From positions 310,001 through 374,000 of the forward strand of contig NZ_VAUP01000028.1 of assembly GCF_005871085.1 (NCBI RefSeq): a DNA stretch of 64,000 bases, read 5' to 3'. Position 1 is the first letter of the stretch. The number at the start of each line of letters is the position of its first letter. The notes beneath the pieces were generated by a model. It worked only from the letters and a program-made list of their open reading frames with translations. It had not been told where the DNA came from and ran no database searches. Shown one piece after another: positions 36,517 through 45,059 of this stretch. Source of the DNA: Xanthobacter autotrophicus (GTDB lineage: Bacteria; Pseudomonadota; Alphaproteobacteria; Rhizobiales; Xanthobacteraceae). Made by a program: the position numbers and the translations under genes.

Positions 36517-36744
36517 TCAGGCGTAATCTGCGTAAACGTGCTGGGCACGCTCAGCACGCCGCTCTTCAATCCAGTTTAGAATTTCGGTGCGGTCCCAGCA
36601 GACTCTGGTGCCGCCGATGCGAATGCGGCGGGGAAACCGTCCGCGCGCTTCGTTGCGCAGCCAGGTTACGTTGCTACCGGGGATTCCGAGGGCTTTTACC
36701 TCGGTGCGGGTCAGAAAGACCTTGGATATGGGTTGTTCGTCCAT
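36517..36744 (-). CDS. AlpA-family DNA-binding regulator
   Basis: A 75-residue MerR-like excisionase/regulator: FLTRTEVKALGIPGSNVTWL and FPRRIRIGGTRVCWDRTEIL are typical of AlpA. It probably controls excision of the element or the primase downstream, which is on the same strand. Confidence 0.85.
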   Translation of the reverse strand: MDEQPISKVFLTRTEVKALGIPGSNVTWLRNEARGRFPRRIRIGGTRVCWDRTEILNWIEERRAERAQHVYADYA

Positions 36745-36834
36745 CGCGCCTTCCCGTGGTTTGATCGCAACACAATGTCGGCGATCTCTTCGGGGAGGAT
36801 GGGCGGAAGTTTCCTGTTAAAACAGGTGCCGTGG

Positions 36835-37464
36835 TTATTCTGGCGTGCCGGTTTGGTTTTTCCTGCTCCCCTTCGGTCGTCCACCACGTCGAAGATCCGG
36901 CCGGTTTGATTCGTTTACAGCCCTGCGTTTTGCGTCATCGAAAGCTCGTCGCGACAGGCTCGGGAATTTTATCCTTGCAGCTTCGAATAGCTTGTCGCTC
37001 GGTCCAATGGTCCCTTCTTGATGTTTAGTGAATAAATTTAAGAGCCAAACGAAACATTTTGATAAATCGCTCGCGTTTGTCGAGATCGAAGGACGTCTAT
37101 GTTTCGAAAGAAAGGCGACGAGGTCGGATTTAGATATTTTAAGTTCATATGGGTGACTTTCAATTGGTCCAAATAGGCAGCAATTTCGTTTGAGATCGAT
37201 CTTGAAAAACTCATTTGCGGCTACGGCGGGCTTGAGTTGTCGCTCGTGACCGTCGAAAGCATGATAAAATGCGTCGACTTTCCCGCTTTCCAACGCTTTA
37301 TAAAGATTCCGCAGAGGAATCTTGATTCGCTCGTCATCGAAGGGAAGATTGTCTTCCCATGCGCTACCATGTGTCTCCGGACCAATAAGTGCAATCGCCT
37401 CACGCGGCGACAGGAAGTATTTTTCCTGGATTTCGCCGATCGGAATCGACCAACTCTTGGACAT
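36835..37464 (-). CDS. Hypothetical low-GC protein next to the integrase
   Basis: A 209-residue protein, MSKSWSIPIGEIQEKYF onward, with a basic C-terminal tail (RRGGRPKGSRKN) that may bind DNA. Its 5' end overlaps the integrase 3' end by 65 bases. Base composition is clearly lower in GC than its neighbours, suggesting recent acquisition. No family recognised. Confidence 0.65.
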   Translation of the reverse strand: MSKSWSIPIGEIQEKYFLSPREAIALIGPETHGSAWEDNLPFDDERIKIPLRNLYKALESGKVDAFYHAFDGHERQLKPAVAANEFFKIDLKRNCCLFGPIESHPYELKISKSDLVAFLSKHRRPSISTNASDLSKCFVWLLNLFTKHQEGTIGPSDKLFEAARIKFPSLSRRAFDDAKRRAVNESNRPDLRRGGRPKGSRKNQTGTPE

Positions 37465-38581
37465 GCTCGGCCCACCCCATCAGTGCTCCACGCTTCTCCT
37501 GCGTGTAGGCGTGGCGATTATAGACGGCCGCGACACCCGAGACGATGCCGCTTTTATGGTTGAGCACAGCCTCGATGACATGGGGCTGGACCCCCATCAT
37601 GGCCATGTTGGTGGCGACGGTGCGCCGGATGTCGTGCATGCGCCAGTCGTCGGCGCCTGCGGCCTTCTCCAGGCGGGCCTTGAGACGACCAAACCCCGAG
37701 ATCGCTGTGCGCCCCGTGGTGGTGAACACGAAGTCCGAGCCCGCGAAGTGGGGAAGGGCGCTCAGGATCGAGAGGGCCAAAGGGGCCAAGGGCACGACAT
37801 GCTGTGTGGCATTCTTCGTGCGCATCGCCGGGAGGGTCCATGTGCCCTTGTCGAGGTCAAGTTCGGACCAGCGCATCCCGGCAACCTCTCCCCGGCGCTG
37901 GCCGGTGAGGATGACCATCTTGGCGAAGGGCTCGAATGGGAAGCCTTCGCCCTCGGCGGCGCGCCAGCAAGCGACGATTTCATCGTCGGTCAGGACGCGG
38001 TCGCGTGCAACTTCCTTTGCCGGCGCCTTCAGGGCAGCCACCGGGTTCACTTCGATCGTGCCGCGGTCGAGGCACCAGGCGAATAGCTTTTTGATCGCAG
38101 CTAGCGCCCGGTTCGCTCCAGTGCCCAGGCCGGAGGTCGTGAGCCCGTCGAGCACGCTCACAACGTCGGCCCGCTTGATCTCGTCAATGGGGGCGTTGTG
38201 CAGAGCCGCGAACTTGTCGAGGACCCTCTGCGTGGATTTCCAGCTGCGGTTGCGCGGCTTGGCATAGAGTTCAATAAACTGGGGGATAACCTTGCCAAGG
38301 GTGAGCCGGATCTCTGGCTCCTCGTCGAAGGTGCCGAGCTGGATCTGGCGCAGCACCTCGCGGGCTTTGTCGCGGGCGTCGGCAAGGCTGAGGATGGGAT
38401 AGGTGCCGAGCTTGATCCGACGCGCGCGATCCTTCACGGTCGTGGCAAGATACCAGACCCTGGCGCCCGTCACCGATACGCGGATCATGAGGCCCACGAC
38501 AACATCATCACGCACTTCGTACCGCTTCGTGGTCGCGGCCTGGAGGCTATCGAGAAGCTTGGGTGTGAGTTTCTTGCGCAT
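37400..38581 (-). CDS. Tyrosine-type integrase of the island
   Basis: A 393-residue P4-like integrase. An N-terminal DUF4102-type arm-binding region (LTPKLLDSLQAATTKRYEV) and SAM-like core-binding domain precede the catalytic domain: Arg in TGQRRGE near 229, MHDIRR (His and Arg) near 322, His in LNHKSG, and the tyrosine in NRHAYTQEKR near 357. All key residues are present. The start is at the ATG at 38581. It is the natural candidate for insertion at tRNA-Phe. Confidence 0.92.
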   Translation of the reverse strand: MRKKLTPKLLDSLQAATTKRYEVRDDVVVGLMIRVSVTGARVWYLATTVKDRARRIKLGTYPILSLADARDKAREVLRQIQLGTFDEEPEIRLTLGKVIPQFIELYAKPRNRSWKSTQRVLDKFAALHNAPIDEIKRADVVSVLDGLTTSGLGTGANRALAAIKKLFAWCLDRGTIEVNPVAALKAPAKEVARDRVLTDDEIVACWRAAEGEGFPFEPFAKMVILTGQRRGEVAGMRWSELDLDKGTWTLPAMRTKNATQHVVPLAPLALSILSALPHFAGSDFVFTTTGRTAISGFGRLKARLEKAAGADDWRMHDIRRTVATNMAMMGVQPHVIEAVLNHKSGIVSGVAAVYNRHAYTQEKRGALMGWAEHVQELVDSDRRNPGKILPVAA

Positions 38582-38700
38582 GACGCGCACGATGACACCC
38601 AGGGGGTAGCTCTGTCAGGGTACGGTTTGGAGGCATCTGAAAAGGGGATGGAGTATTCAGATGAATTCAAAGGCGGACGATCAATGGAGCAAAATGAGAA

Positions 38701-39489
38701 ATGAATAGTTTAATGCCGATCGAAGAGCCGATCAGCTTCGACGAAAACGTCCAGTATCGAATTGGAAAATACGTTTACCGGTTGATCGACCCGCGGTGTG
38801 GTGAAACATTCTATGTCGGCAAAGGAACTGGAAACCGCGTCTTCGAACATGCGCGGGGCGATATCGAGCCCGAGCCCGATGCGCTGCTGCCGCCAAAGCT
38901 CGACACTATCCGCGCCATCAAAGCCGAGGGCCTTCAGGTTCGCCACGTTATTCACCGGCATGGGTTGAACGACGATCAGGCCTTCCTGGTCGAGGCGGCG
39001 TTGATCGATGCCTATCCCAAACTCACGAATGCCGTCAGCGGCCACGGCTCCGGCGACACCGGGCTGATGACGGCCAGGGAGATCGTCATCAAATACGGCC
39101 TGCCTGAGCTTGTAACAGATCCGCCCGACAGGTTGGTCCTGATCAACATCAGGAAGCTCGACAAGCGCGATGACGCGAAGGCCATTTTCCAGCTTGTTCG
39201 GTACTGCTGGCGGATCAACAAGGCACGGGCCGAAAAGGCGGATTATGTGCTCGCCGTGTTGCGCGGCGTCGTTCTTGGCGCGTACGTCGCTGATCAATGG
39301 CTTCCAGCAACGCGAGAGAACTTCCCTGAGATCGAGTATGCCGACGGTTCAGAGGCGCACCGCTGGGGCTTCCGGGGCCGGGCTGCTCCTCCCGACGTAT
39401 GGGAGCGCTATGTCGGAGATTTCGGTAAGCGCATCGTGCAACCGGAACTGCGGCATGACCAATATCCAATCCGGTACTGGAGGTGCTGA
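38701..39489 (+). CDS. GIY-YIG (LEM-3-like) domain protein
   Basis: A 262-residue protein whose N-terminal third has YVYRLIDPRCGETFYVGKGT and NRVFEHARGD, the LEM-3-like GIY-YIG pattern. The C-terminal part is unassigned. Divergent from the integrase and convergent with the large helicase. Probably a DNA nuclease; role in defence is inference. Confidence 0.72.
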   Translation: MNSLMPIEEPISFDENVQYRIGKYVYRLIDPRCGETFYVGKGTGNRVFEHARGDIEPEPDALLPPKLDTIRAIKAEGLQVRHVIHRHGLNDDQAFLVEAALIDAYPKLTNAVSGHGSGDTGLMTAREIVIKYGLPELVTDPPDRLVLINIRKLDKRDDAKAIFQLVRYCWRINKARAEKADYVLAVLRGVVLGAYVADQWLPATRENFPEIEYADGSEAHRWGFRGRAAPPDVWERYVGDFGKRIVQPELRHDQYPIRYWRC

Positions 39490-39611
39490 AAATGTGATAC
39501 GCGGCGCGCGCCGCGTACCACGACGCTGATAGCCTGCATAACGGATCGAATCCGCGCCCAAGGCCAGTGGAAAGGCGGGTTCGTGAGGGCGGGCTTTGCC
39601 GGGCAGTGGCG

Positions 39612-42590
39612 CTATGCACCATTTCGGGGGCGACGGAATAGGTCGGCGATGTCGCCTTCAAGAGCATCGGCAATCCGTTCAGGGACGTGTGTAGGAGAAC
39701 TGCGCTTTCCCACACAGGTGGGATATTGAACGCAGCCAAGGAAGCGACCGTAAGGTCCGGTTCGCTCGACTAGCCAGCCGTCTTTGCATTCGGGACATCC
39801 TGGATAGTCGGCACCGCAGCTGCACCGGACCTCGGCTGAGCCGTCGACACGACGCGGGAGCGCTGTCCCGCAGGATTGGCAAGCAGGCAACACATTTCCG
39901 CAATGCTGGACGTGCTCACAGCGGTATCGGATGCGATCGTCCTGGCATCGCACGTCCAGTAGCCGTCCCCCGCATTCCCCGCATTCGTGGGCTTCCAGTT
40001 CGGCACCGGACGCCGCGGCAATACCGTAGGCAGGATCTTTCTTGAGTTCAGTGACGAAGGCTGACGGTCTTGAATTGGAGGCAAGGATGGTCAGGGTATG
40101 GCGGGCCCGGGTCATCGCGACATACATCACCCGCCTTTCTTCCGCATTCGGGAAGGTCTCTTCCTCCGGCGAAACTAGGGAAAGCAATGGGTCGTCGACG
40201 ATCTCCGAAGGGAAGCCGGTGCGGCCGCTGTCGGCGTTCAGAAGGATCACGTGATCGGCTTCAAGCCCCTTTGATGCATGGATGGTCTTGAAGCTGATGT
40301 GAAGTCTCGGGAAATACCGTTCCAGATCCTGCATGTCAGGCCTCAGAAAACGATACCGCCCGAGCAACAAAACACTCGTGATCTTCGTATCCTTGTTCAG
40401 CTTGCCGGATATCGCGGTGAGGACTTCGCATAGCTTCTCATTATTCTCATCCTTCGGCACCATCACGATCTTGATGGTCGGTTCCGTGGCTGTTCCCGCC
40501 GGAATGATCTGCTTCTGGATCTGGGCCGGATTGCGAAGAATGAAGGCTCTGGCCGCAAACGCGATCTGATCGACGGAACGGAAAGTGCGCCCGAGATCGA
40601 CCGTCCGGTGCACACCAGTCTCACCATCGAAACGGCCACCAAATTCGGCACCGAAATGACGCATCAGATGGATGTCGGCCCCGGCAAAGCGGAAGATCGA
40701 TTGCCAGTCATCGCCCACGGCAAAAATCCGCACGTCCGGATGCTGAGCTTTCAGTGCTTTGACTAGCCGGGCACGGCTCTGTGAGATGTCCTGGAACTCA
40801 TCGATCAAGATGTGGCGAAACGGGCTGATATAGCGGCCATTTTCGGCATAGTGCGCGGCCTTGAGGATCATGTCCTCGAAATCAATCCTACCTTCAAGGC
40901 GCTTCTGATATTCCTCGAAGACAGGAGTAAATACGGCGAGGAAGGCCTTGGCACGCATGCCGAGCTTCATCCGCTCTGACTTTGACTCGCATTCGGCAAG
41001 GCTGTAACCGCCGCTCTTGAACTTGCGCAGAAATGTCCCCATCAACTGCGAAAAGGTATCAACCTGCTTCAGCTCGACGACACGGTCATAGATTGTGCCT
41101 GCGGGCCGGGGATCCGAGGTGATATGCGGCGCCAGCTTCTCCGCTAGGCCGGCCAGCAGGCGACCCTCCTGCCGCTCGTAGCTATAGGTTTCGATCAGCG
41201 TGGTTTCATGCGCGGCGTGGACCTCGCGCTTCCAGGCCATGCTGGCCAGGTATTCTTCACGGTCCACAAATGGTGCCGTGAACAGCCGCTCGCTGCCATC
41301 GGGCATTTTCTGGCGTCGCACCCCGAAATGCTCGATGTAGATACCACTTTCGGTCAGACGGAAATCAGGCTGATAGTCCCGCCGACCGGTCTTGGGAGTT
41401 TTGTGCTCGTAGACGGGCTCGTATTCGTATTCGACGCCGTTTTCGTAGAGCCAATTGGCAATCTGTAACTCTTCGTAGCTTTTGACCTTTTCGCCCTGCA
41501 GTGTTCGCAGGTCCTGCTGCTCCATGTGGGTGTAGAAAGCATGCTTCGTCTTGAAGTCCCATTCGGTCTTCGGCTCGACCAGGAAATGCGCGAACCACTG
41601 GATGATTGCTTTGGACACTTCCGAGAGCGTATGAACGAGATCACTCAAGATCTGCTTGATTATTCTGGTGAATGCCATATCGTCTTTGGCATGAGCGGCC
41701 AGTGCTGGCTTGGAGCCCTCTACAATCCCGATGATGTGGTAAGCAATCGCATGGAATGTGCGCGCTGCGATCGGGACTCCGGAGCGATCTTCAACCCGTT
41801 TTGACATCTCCTCCGCGGCGTTATCGGCGAACGCAAGCAGCAGGATTTCTTCGGGATGACGGATCCCAGCCTTGACGAGATACGCCGCCTTCGCCGTGAT
41901 CACGCTAGTCTTGCCGGAGCCAGCTCCGGCGAGAACCAGCGTTGCGTCCTCATCGACGACTATCGAAAGGCGCTGTTCTGGCGTCAGGGGCTTGCTCTCG
42001 ATGGTGTCGAAGAGGTCCTTCCAACGGTCCAGCTCGGCCGGGACAAAGATCGTGATGGCATTCGCTCTCGCTGTCTGTGGGTCGGCGATGAACTTTCTAG
42101 CTAACGCGACTCGCTCCGCTTTCTCTCGTCCAATAGCCTCTGGATGTAGCTTGGATAGGAGGGAAGCATCGAGTGCCCGCGCGTCTCGCAGAATGTGGTC
42201 GAGACTGCAAGCTGCAGGATAGCGGAGGGGTCTTGCTAGGCCTGCGAGGACGGTATGAAGGCGGTTGAAGCGGTTCGCTTCCTGATCCAGCGCGGACAGG
42301 TTGAACGCGACCCAAGCCTGGCGGATGTGACCCCCAAAAACACGCGCATCATCATATCCGGCGCCGCGCAGTACGATGTTGTAGGAGTCGAAGCATGGGA
42401 TGGTCAAACTCGTTCCGAGAGCCTCCTTTTTGAGAACCGGTGGTGCAATCATCTTATCCAGAGACATCTGTACGGTCTTGCCACGCTGAATGATGCGCAG
42501 GACACGCCCATCCAGCTCAATAGACCGTGCAGTCTTGCCGAACGGGTTCACGAGCAGTCCAAGCAATAGGCGTTGTCGTAATTGAATCAA
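39612..42590 (-). CDS. UvrD-like helicase with nuclease insertion and C-terminal zinc ribbons
   Basis: About 992 residues. Walker A LVLAGAGSGKT is near residue 220, a PD-(D/E)xK-like insertion (RRDYQPDFRLTESGIYIEHF) near 390-410, helicase motifs HILIDEFQDIS and GDDWQSIFRFAGAD follow, then YVAMTRARHTLT. The last 110 residues hold several CxxC pairs (CGECGG, CQSCG, CSCG, CPEC) of topoisomerase-like zinc ribbons. The start is a TTG and uncertain. It resembles helicase IV with added nuclease and looks like an anti-phage or repair enzyme. Confidence 0.82.
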   Translation of the reverse strand: MIQLRQRLLLGLLVNPFGKTARSIELDGRVLRIIQRGKTVQMSLDKMIAPPVLKKEALGTSLTIPCFDSYNIVLRGAGYDDARVFGGHIRQAWVAFNLSALDQEANRFNRLHTVLAGLARPLRYPAACSLDHILRDARALDASLLSKLHPEAIGREKAERVALARKFIADPQTARANAITIFVPAELDRWKDLFDTIESKPLTPEQRLSIVVDEDATLVLAGAGSGKTSVITAKAAYLVKAGIRHPEEILLLAFADNAAEEMSKRVEDRSGVPIAARTFHAIAYHIIGIVEGSKPALAAHAKDDMAFTRIIKQILSDLVHTLSEVSKAIIQWFAHFLVEPKTEWDFKTKHAFYTHMEQQDLRTLQGEKVKSYEELQIANWLYENGVEYEYEPVYEHKTPKTGRRDYQPDFRLTESGIYIEHFGVRRQKMPDGSERLFTAPFVDREEYLASMAWKREVHAAHETTLIETYSYERQEGRLLAGLAEKLAPHITSDPRPAGTIYDRVVELKQVDTFSQLMGTFLRKFKSGGYSLAECESKSERMKLGMRAKAFLAVFTPVFEEYQKRLEGRIDFEDMILKAAHYAENGRYISPFRHILIDEFQDISQSRARLVKALKAQHPDVRIFAVGDDWQSIFRFAGADIHLMRHFGAEFGGRFDGETGVHRTVDLGRTFRSVDQIAFAARAFILRNPAQIQKQIIPAGTATEPTIKIVMVPKDENNEKLCEVLTAISGKLNKDTKITSVLLLGRYRFLRPDMQDLERYFPRLHISFKTIHASKGLEADHVILLNADSGRTGFPSEIVDDPLLSLVSPEEETFPNAEERRVMYVAMTRARHTLTILASNSRPSAFVTELKKDPAYGIAAASGAELEAHECGECGGRLLDVRCQDDRIRYRCEHVQHCGNVLPACQSCGTALPRRVDGSAEVRCSCGADYPGCPECKDGWLVERTGPYGRFLGCVQYPTCVGKRSSPTHVPERIADALEGDIADLFRRPRNGA

Positions 42591-42662
42591 TTGTCTACGC
42601 CTTGTTGTGGGTCAGCCGATCGTGCGCTGTGAAGGTGGCAGCCTGCAATTGCAAGATCGCGT

Positions 42663-42710
42663 GCACGCCGAGGATCCAGCCCTCCACTTGTGCCTGTACG
42701 CGGTCGGATA
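42663..42710 (-). pseudogene. Remnant of a DUF429 gene 3' end
   Basis: 43 bases match the 3' part of the DUF429 gene at 22767-22809 with one mismatch, encoding DRVQAQVEGWILGV on the minus strand; nothing else of the gene remains. It abuts the tacT stop. Confidence 0.75.
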
Positions 42711-42712
42711 TC

Positions 42713-43204
42713 TCACAAGGCAGCCCGCAACTCATCCAGCGTCACCATGAGCGTCGTGGGCTCGGACTGGGAGGTGGCAAGCCCGAGGGCGCGGTAGAAG
42801 GCAGCAGCGTCTTCTGAAATCGCATGTACCATGAGCCCTCGGATGCCGATGGCATCGGCGGCGGAAATAACGCGCAAGGCTGCATCGCGGAACAGCGCCC
42901 GCCCGAGGCCTTGTCCCTGGACCTGCACGTCGATCGCAAGGCGGCCGAGGATCGCCATGGGGATCGGATCGGGCATATTGCGCCTCAGCTTGCCTGTCGC
43001 GACTGTGCAAGCCAAAGCACCGGATGCAAGGGCGTAGTAGGCGACAACACGGTTGTCCGTGGTCACCACATATGTGCGCGACGCTCCGGCCTTCTGGTTG
43101 GTCAGCGAACGGCGCTTCAGCCACTCGTCGAGGCTGGGATGGCCGCAGGAAAAGGATGCAACATCATGATGTGGTTGGATGGGTTCCGGCGCGGCCAGGG
43201 TCAT
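42713..43204 (-). CDS. GNAT toxin of a type II toxin-antitoxin system, TacT-like
   Basis: A 163-residue acetyltransferase with the toxin-type N-terminus (FSCGHPSLDEWLKRRS) and acetyl-CoA loop VQGQGLGRALFRDA. Homologues acetylate aminoacyl-tRNA. ATG overlaps the antitoxin stop (ATGA), the standard order of DUF1778-GNAT pairs. It lies about 500 bases inside the right att repeat and may stabilise the element. Confidence 0.88.
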   Translation of the reverse strand: MTLAAPEPIQPHHDVASFSCGHPSLDEWLKRRSLTNQKAGASRTYVVTTDNRVVAYYALASGALACTVATGKLRRNMPDPIPMAILGRLAIDVQVQGQGLGRALFRDAALRVISAADAIGIRGLMVHAISEDAAAFYRALGLATSQSEPTTLMVTLDELRAAL

Positions 43205-43470
43205 TCCCACGGAGCCTTCGTCCGCATGGTCCGCTTCAGGCGCTCGTTGGGGGCGGCCGGCGCATCCAGACGAGCCAGGAAGTCGGCATAGGCTTCCTCC
43301 CCGACATGGACCACGGCGCGGTCCAGCAGTACATCTTCGGCTGCGCGGCGAGCGGCTTCGAGAATGAAATCCGTGCGCGTCTTGCCTTGCGCCTTGGCAG
43401 CCCAATCGAACAGGCTGCGGTCCTCTGGCTTGATGCGCATATTGAGCGTGTCGCGGGCGGTGGCCGTCAT
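43201..43470 (-). CDS. DUF1778 antitoxin, TacA-like
   Basis: An 89-residue ribbon-helix-helix antitoxin: TLNMRIKPEDRSLFDWAAKA with an acidic, toxin-binding C-terminal part. First gene of the pair and likely autoregulator. The ATG at 43470 is used; a start further upstream is possible. Confidence 0.88.
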   Translation of the reverse strand: MTATARDTLNMRIKPEDRSLFDWAAKAQGKTRTDFILEAARRAAEDVLLDRAVVHVGEEAYADFLARLDAPAAPNERLKRTMRTKAPWE

Positions 43471-43714
43471 GATGATATCTCCAGTGCCCTGCATATATCA
43501 CGATGCAATGACAATGTCATTACAAACTGTTGTGCGACCACTCCTGTCCGGATTGGGATGTGCGGGGTGCGCCATGGGTGCGAGAAAGCGGTTGCTTGAC
43601 CGAAATGCGTTGGTGAGGCGTGAAAAGGTCTGGAACGTAAATACCAACAGTGCTAGCCGGTTAGCGAAATGGATCGGGGCGAACTGAAGCGGTCCGAGCT
43701 TTATTCAAGGCTTT

Positions 43715-43759
43715 CTGAAAATCGCAGTGTCGGCGGTTCGACTCCGTCCCTGGGCACCA
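43715..43759 (+). repeat. attR: 45-bp direct repeat of the tRNA-Phe 3' half
   Basis: Exact copy of 22451-22495, followed by a T-run instead of the tRNA downstream sequence. The 5' half of the tRNA is absent here. Marks the right end of the integrated element. Confidence 0.93.
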
Positions 43760-43908
43760 TTTTTTGGTCCAGCTGCATCCGGCTTGGTCCTGATTTTTTC
43801 GAAAAATCAATGATTTATAGACACATACCCGTCCGGCAAGGTGCGGGATCGTGCGGTTGCATCCGGCGAATCCGGGGGTAGATTTGGGGGTATGCTGGCC
43901 CGGCCGGC

Positions 43909-44370
43909 ATGCGTCGCGCCGGCCTGCTCTGCGGTCTGGCGATGCTGTCCAAGTACCACGGCGTCTTCTTGTTCGCGGGAACGCTTCTGTTTTTGATCGT
44001 GAGCCCCCGGCACTGGCTCGCGACCCCTGGCCCTATGCCGGCGCGGCGGTGGCGCTGATCGTGTTCACGCCGGTGATCGTCTGGAACGTCCAGCACCTGG
44101 TTGCCTCCCTCGCCTTTCAGAACGGCCGGGCCACGGGCGCGTATCTTCAGCCGCTGATGCCCCTGGCGACGGTAGCCGGCATCGCCGTGTGTTGACGCCG
44201 TGAATCGGGGTGGGTCTCGTCGCTGCGGCATGGTGTGCGCTCAAGGGCCGGTCGGTGAACTCCCGCGCGTCGCTGCATGCGTGCCTCGCCGCCGGGCCGG
44301 TGCTGGTGTTCCCCATGGTGGTCGCGTGGTCGCACGATACGGGCACCAGCTTTCCGCCGGCTCTATACCT
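43909..44370 (+). pseudogene. Decayed GT39-type membrane glycosyltransferase
   Basis: Reading frames in sequence show RRAGLLCGLAMLSKYHGVFL, then after a frameshift PWPYAGAAVALIVFTPVIVW, then after an in-frame stop a third piece (LVAAAWCALKGRS). These are pieces of a dolichol-mannosyltransferase-like (GT39/ArnT) protein with no intact frame. Confidence 0.7.
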
Positions 44371-44625
44371 CCCCCCGCTCCTATGCTTTCTCCCGCAGCC
44401 GCCCAATGTCTCGGCCGATGCCGTTGGCCTCTACACCAAGATGTTCGGTGTAAATAATGGGCAGGATGCGTAAATATCTGAAGCGTCACCTGAGCCTGCA
44501 GGACGGGCTGCCGTGAAGCCTGACGACCTGCCCCTCAGCGAACGAGCGGAGTACATATTTGCGCTCGAAATCGGATCTGGAGGCAAGGTTGATCATGGTG
44601 TTCTGGAGTGCGATTATTGTTCAGA
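44371..44625. other. Gap without a supported gene
   Basis: Short frames only; nothing with recognisable motif. It separates the decayed glycosyltransferase from the toxin-like operon. Confidence 0.45.
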
Positions 44626-45048
44626 TTATCGGGTCGCGAACTGGTAGATCGCATAGATCAGCAAGCCGACGAAGAACGAGAGGGTCATCATCCATGGCCT
44701 GCTTTCCGGGAAGACGGATCGACCCACCTGCTGTTCGACTTCGAGCAGCGTTTTCAGTTCTGCGGGGGAGTAGAAGGATCGCGGGCTCCAGATGGCCATC
44801 AGTACGAACGACGCGACCACGGCGAGAAAGGCATGCAGTGTATACATAAAGTTGGCGGGAGACGAGATTGCAGCCGCTGCTCCGAAAACGGTGTTGCAGA
44901 CCAGAACGATTAGTGCGAACAGCTTGATCGGGGAGGAAGTGGCCTGCATCAAGCTTCGCCACTGCGAGATTTTGTTGGGATCGTCCTTGGATTTCTCGGC
45001 TTTTGCGCCCTGCGTGTCCGCGGGTGACTCTGCGGTGGCGTCGTTCAT
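44626..45048 (-). CDS. Small membrane protein, last gene of the toxin-like operon
   Basis: A 140-residue protein with a charged N-terminus and three hydrophobic segments at about 40-62, 67-88 and 113-135 (for example LFALIVLVCNTVFGAAAA). It starts 11 bases after the 897-residue gene. An immunity protein or export/lysis helper would fit its position, but nothing in the sequence proves either. Confidence 0.65.
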   Translation of the reverse strand: MNDATAESPADTQGAKAEKSKDDPNKISQWRSLMQATSSPIKLFALIVLVCNTVFGAAAAISSPANFMYTLHAFLAVVASFVLMAIWSPRSFYSPAELKTLLEVEQQVGRSVFPESRPWMMTLSFFVGLLIYAIYQFATR

Positions 45049-45059
45049 GGAAAACCTCT

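Larger units (their letters stand above)
22496..43759. mobile_element. 21.3-kb genomic island integrated in tRNA-Phe
   Basis: Bounded by the 45-bp tRNA-Phe direct repeat. Contains integrase, AlpA-like regulator, primase-polymerase/helicase, restriction/defence genes and a toxin-antitoxin pair. Composition is patchy: low-GC segments (36.8-37.4 kb and inside the methylase) beside high-GC ones. The integrase lies about 5 kb from the right repeat and 15 kb from the left rather than next to an att site, so the island looks composite. Confidence 0.9.

Noticed and set aside
34498-42610. 15-bp exact repeat TACGCCTTGTTGTGG at 34498 and 42596
   Set aside because: A repeat this short can arise by chance in this much sequence and its surroundings are unrelated; no att-like symmetry.
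22496-43759. CRISPR array or insertion-sequence transposase in the island
   Set aside because: No regularly spaced repeats and no DDE or Y1 transposase motifs seen on either strand.
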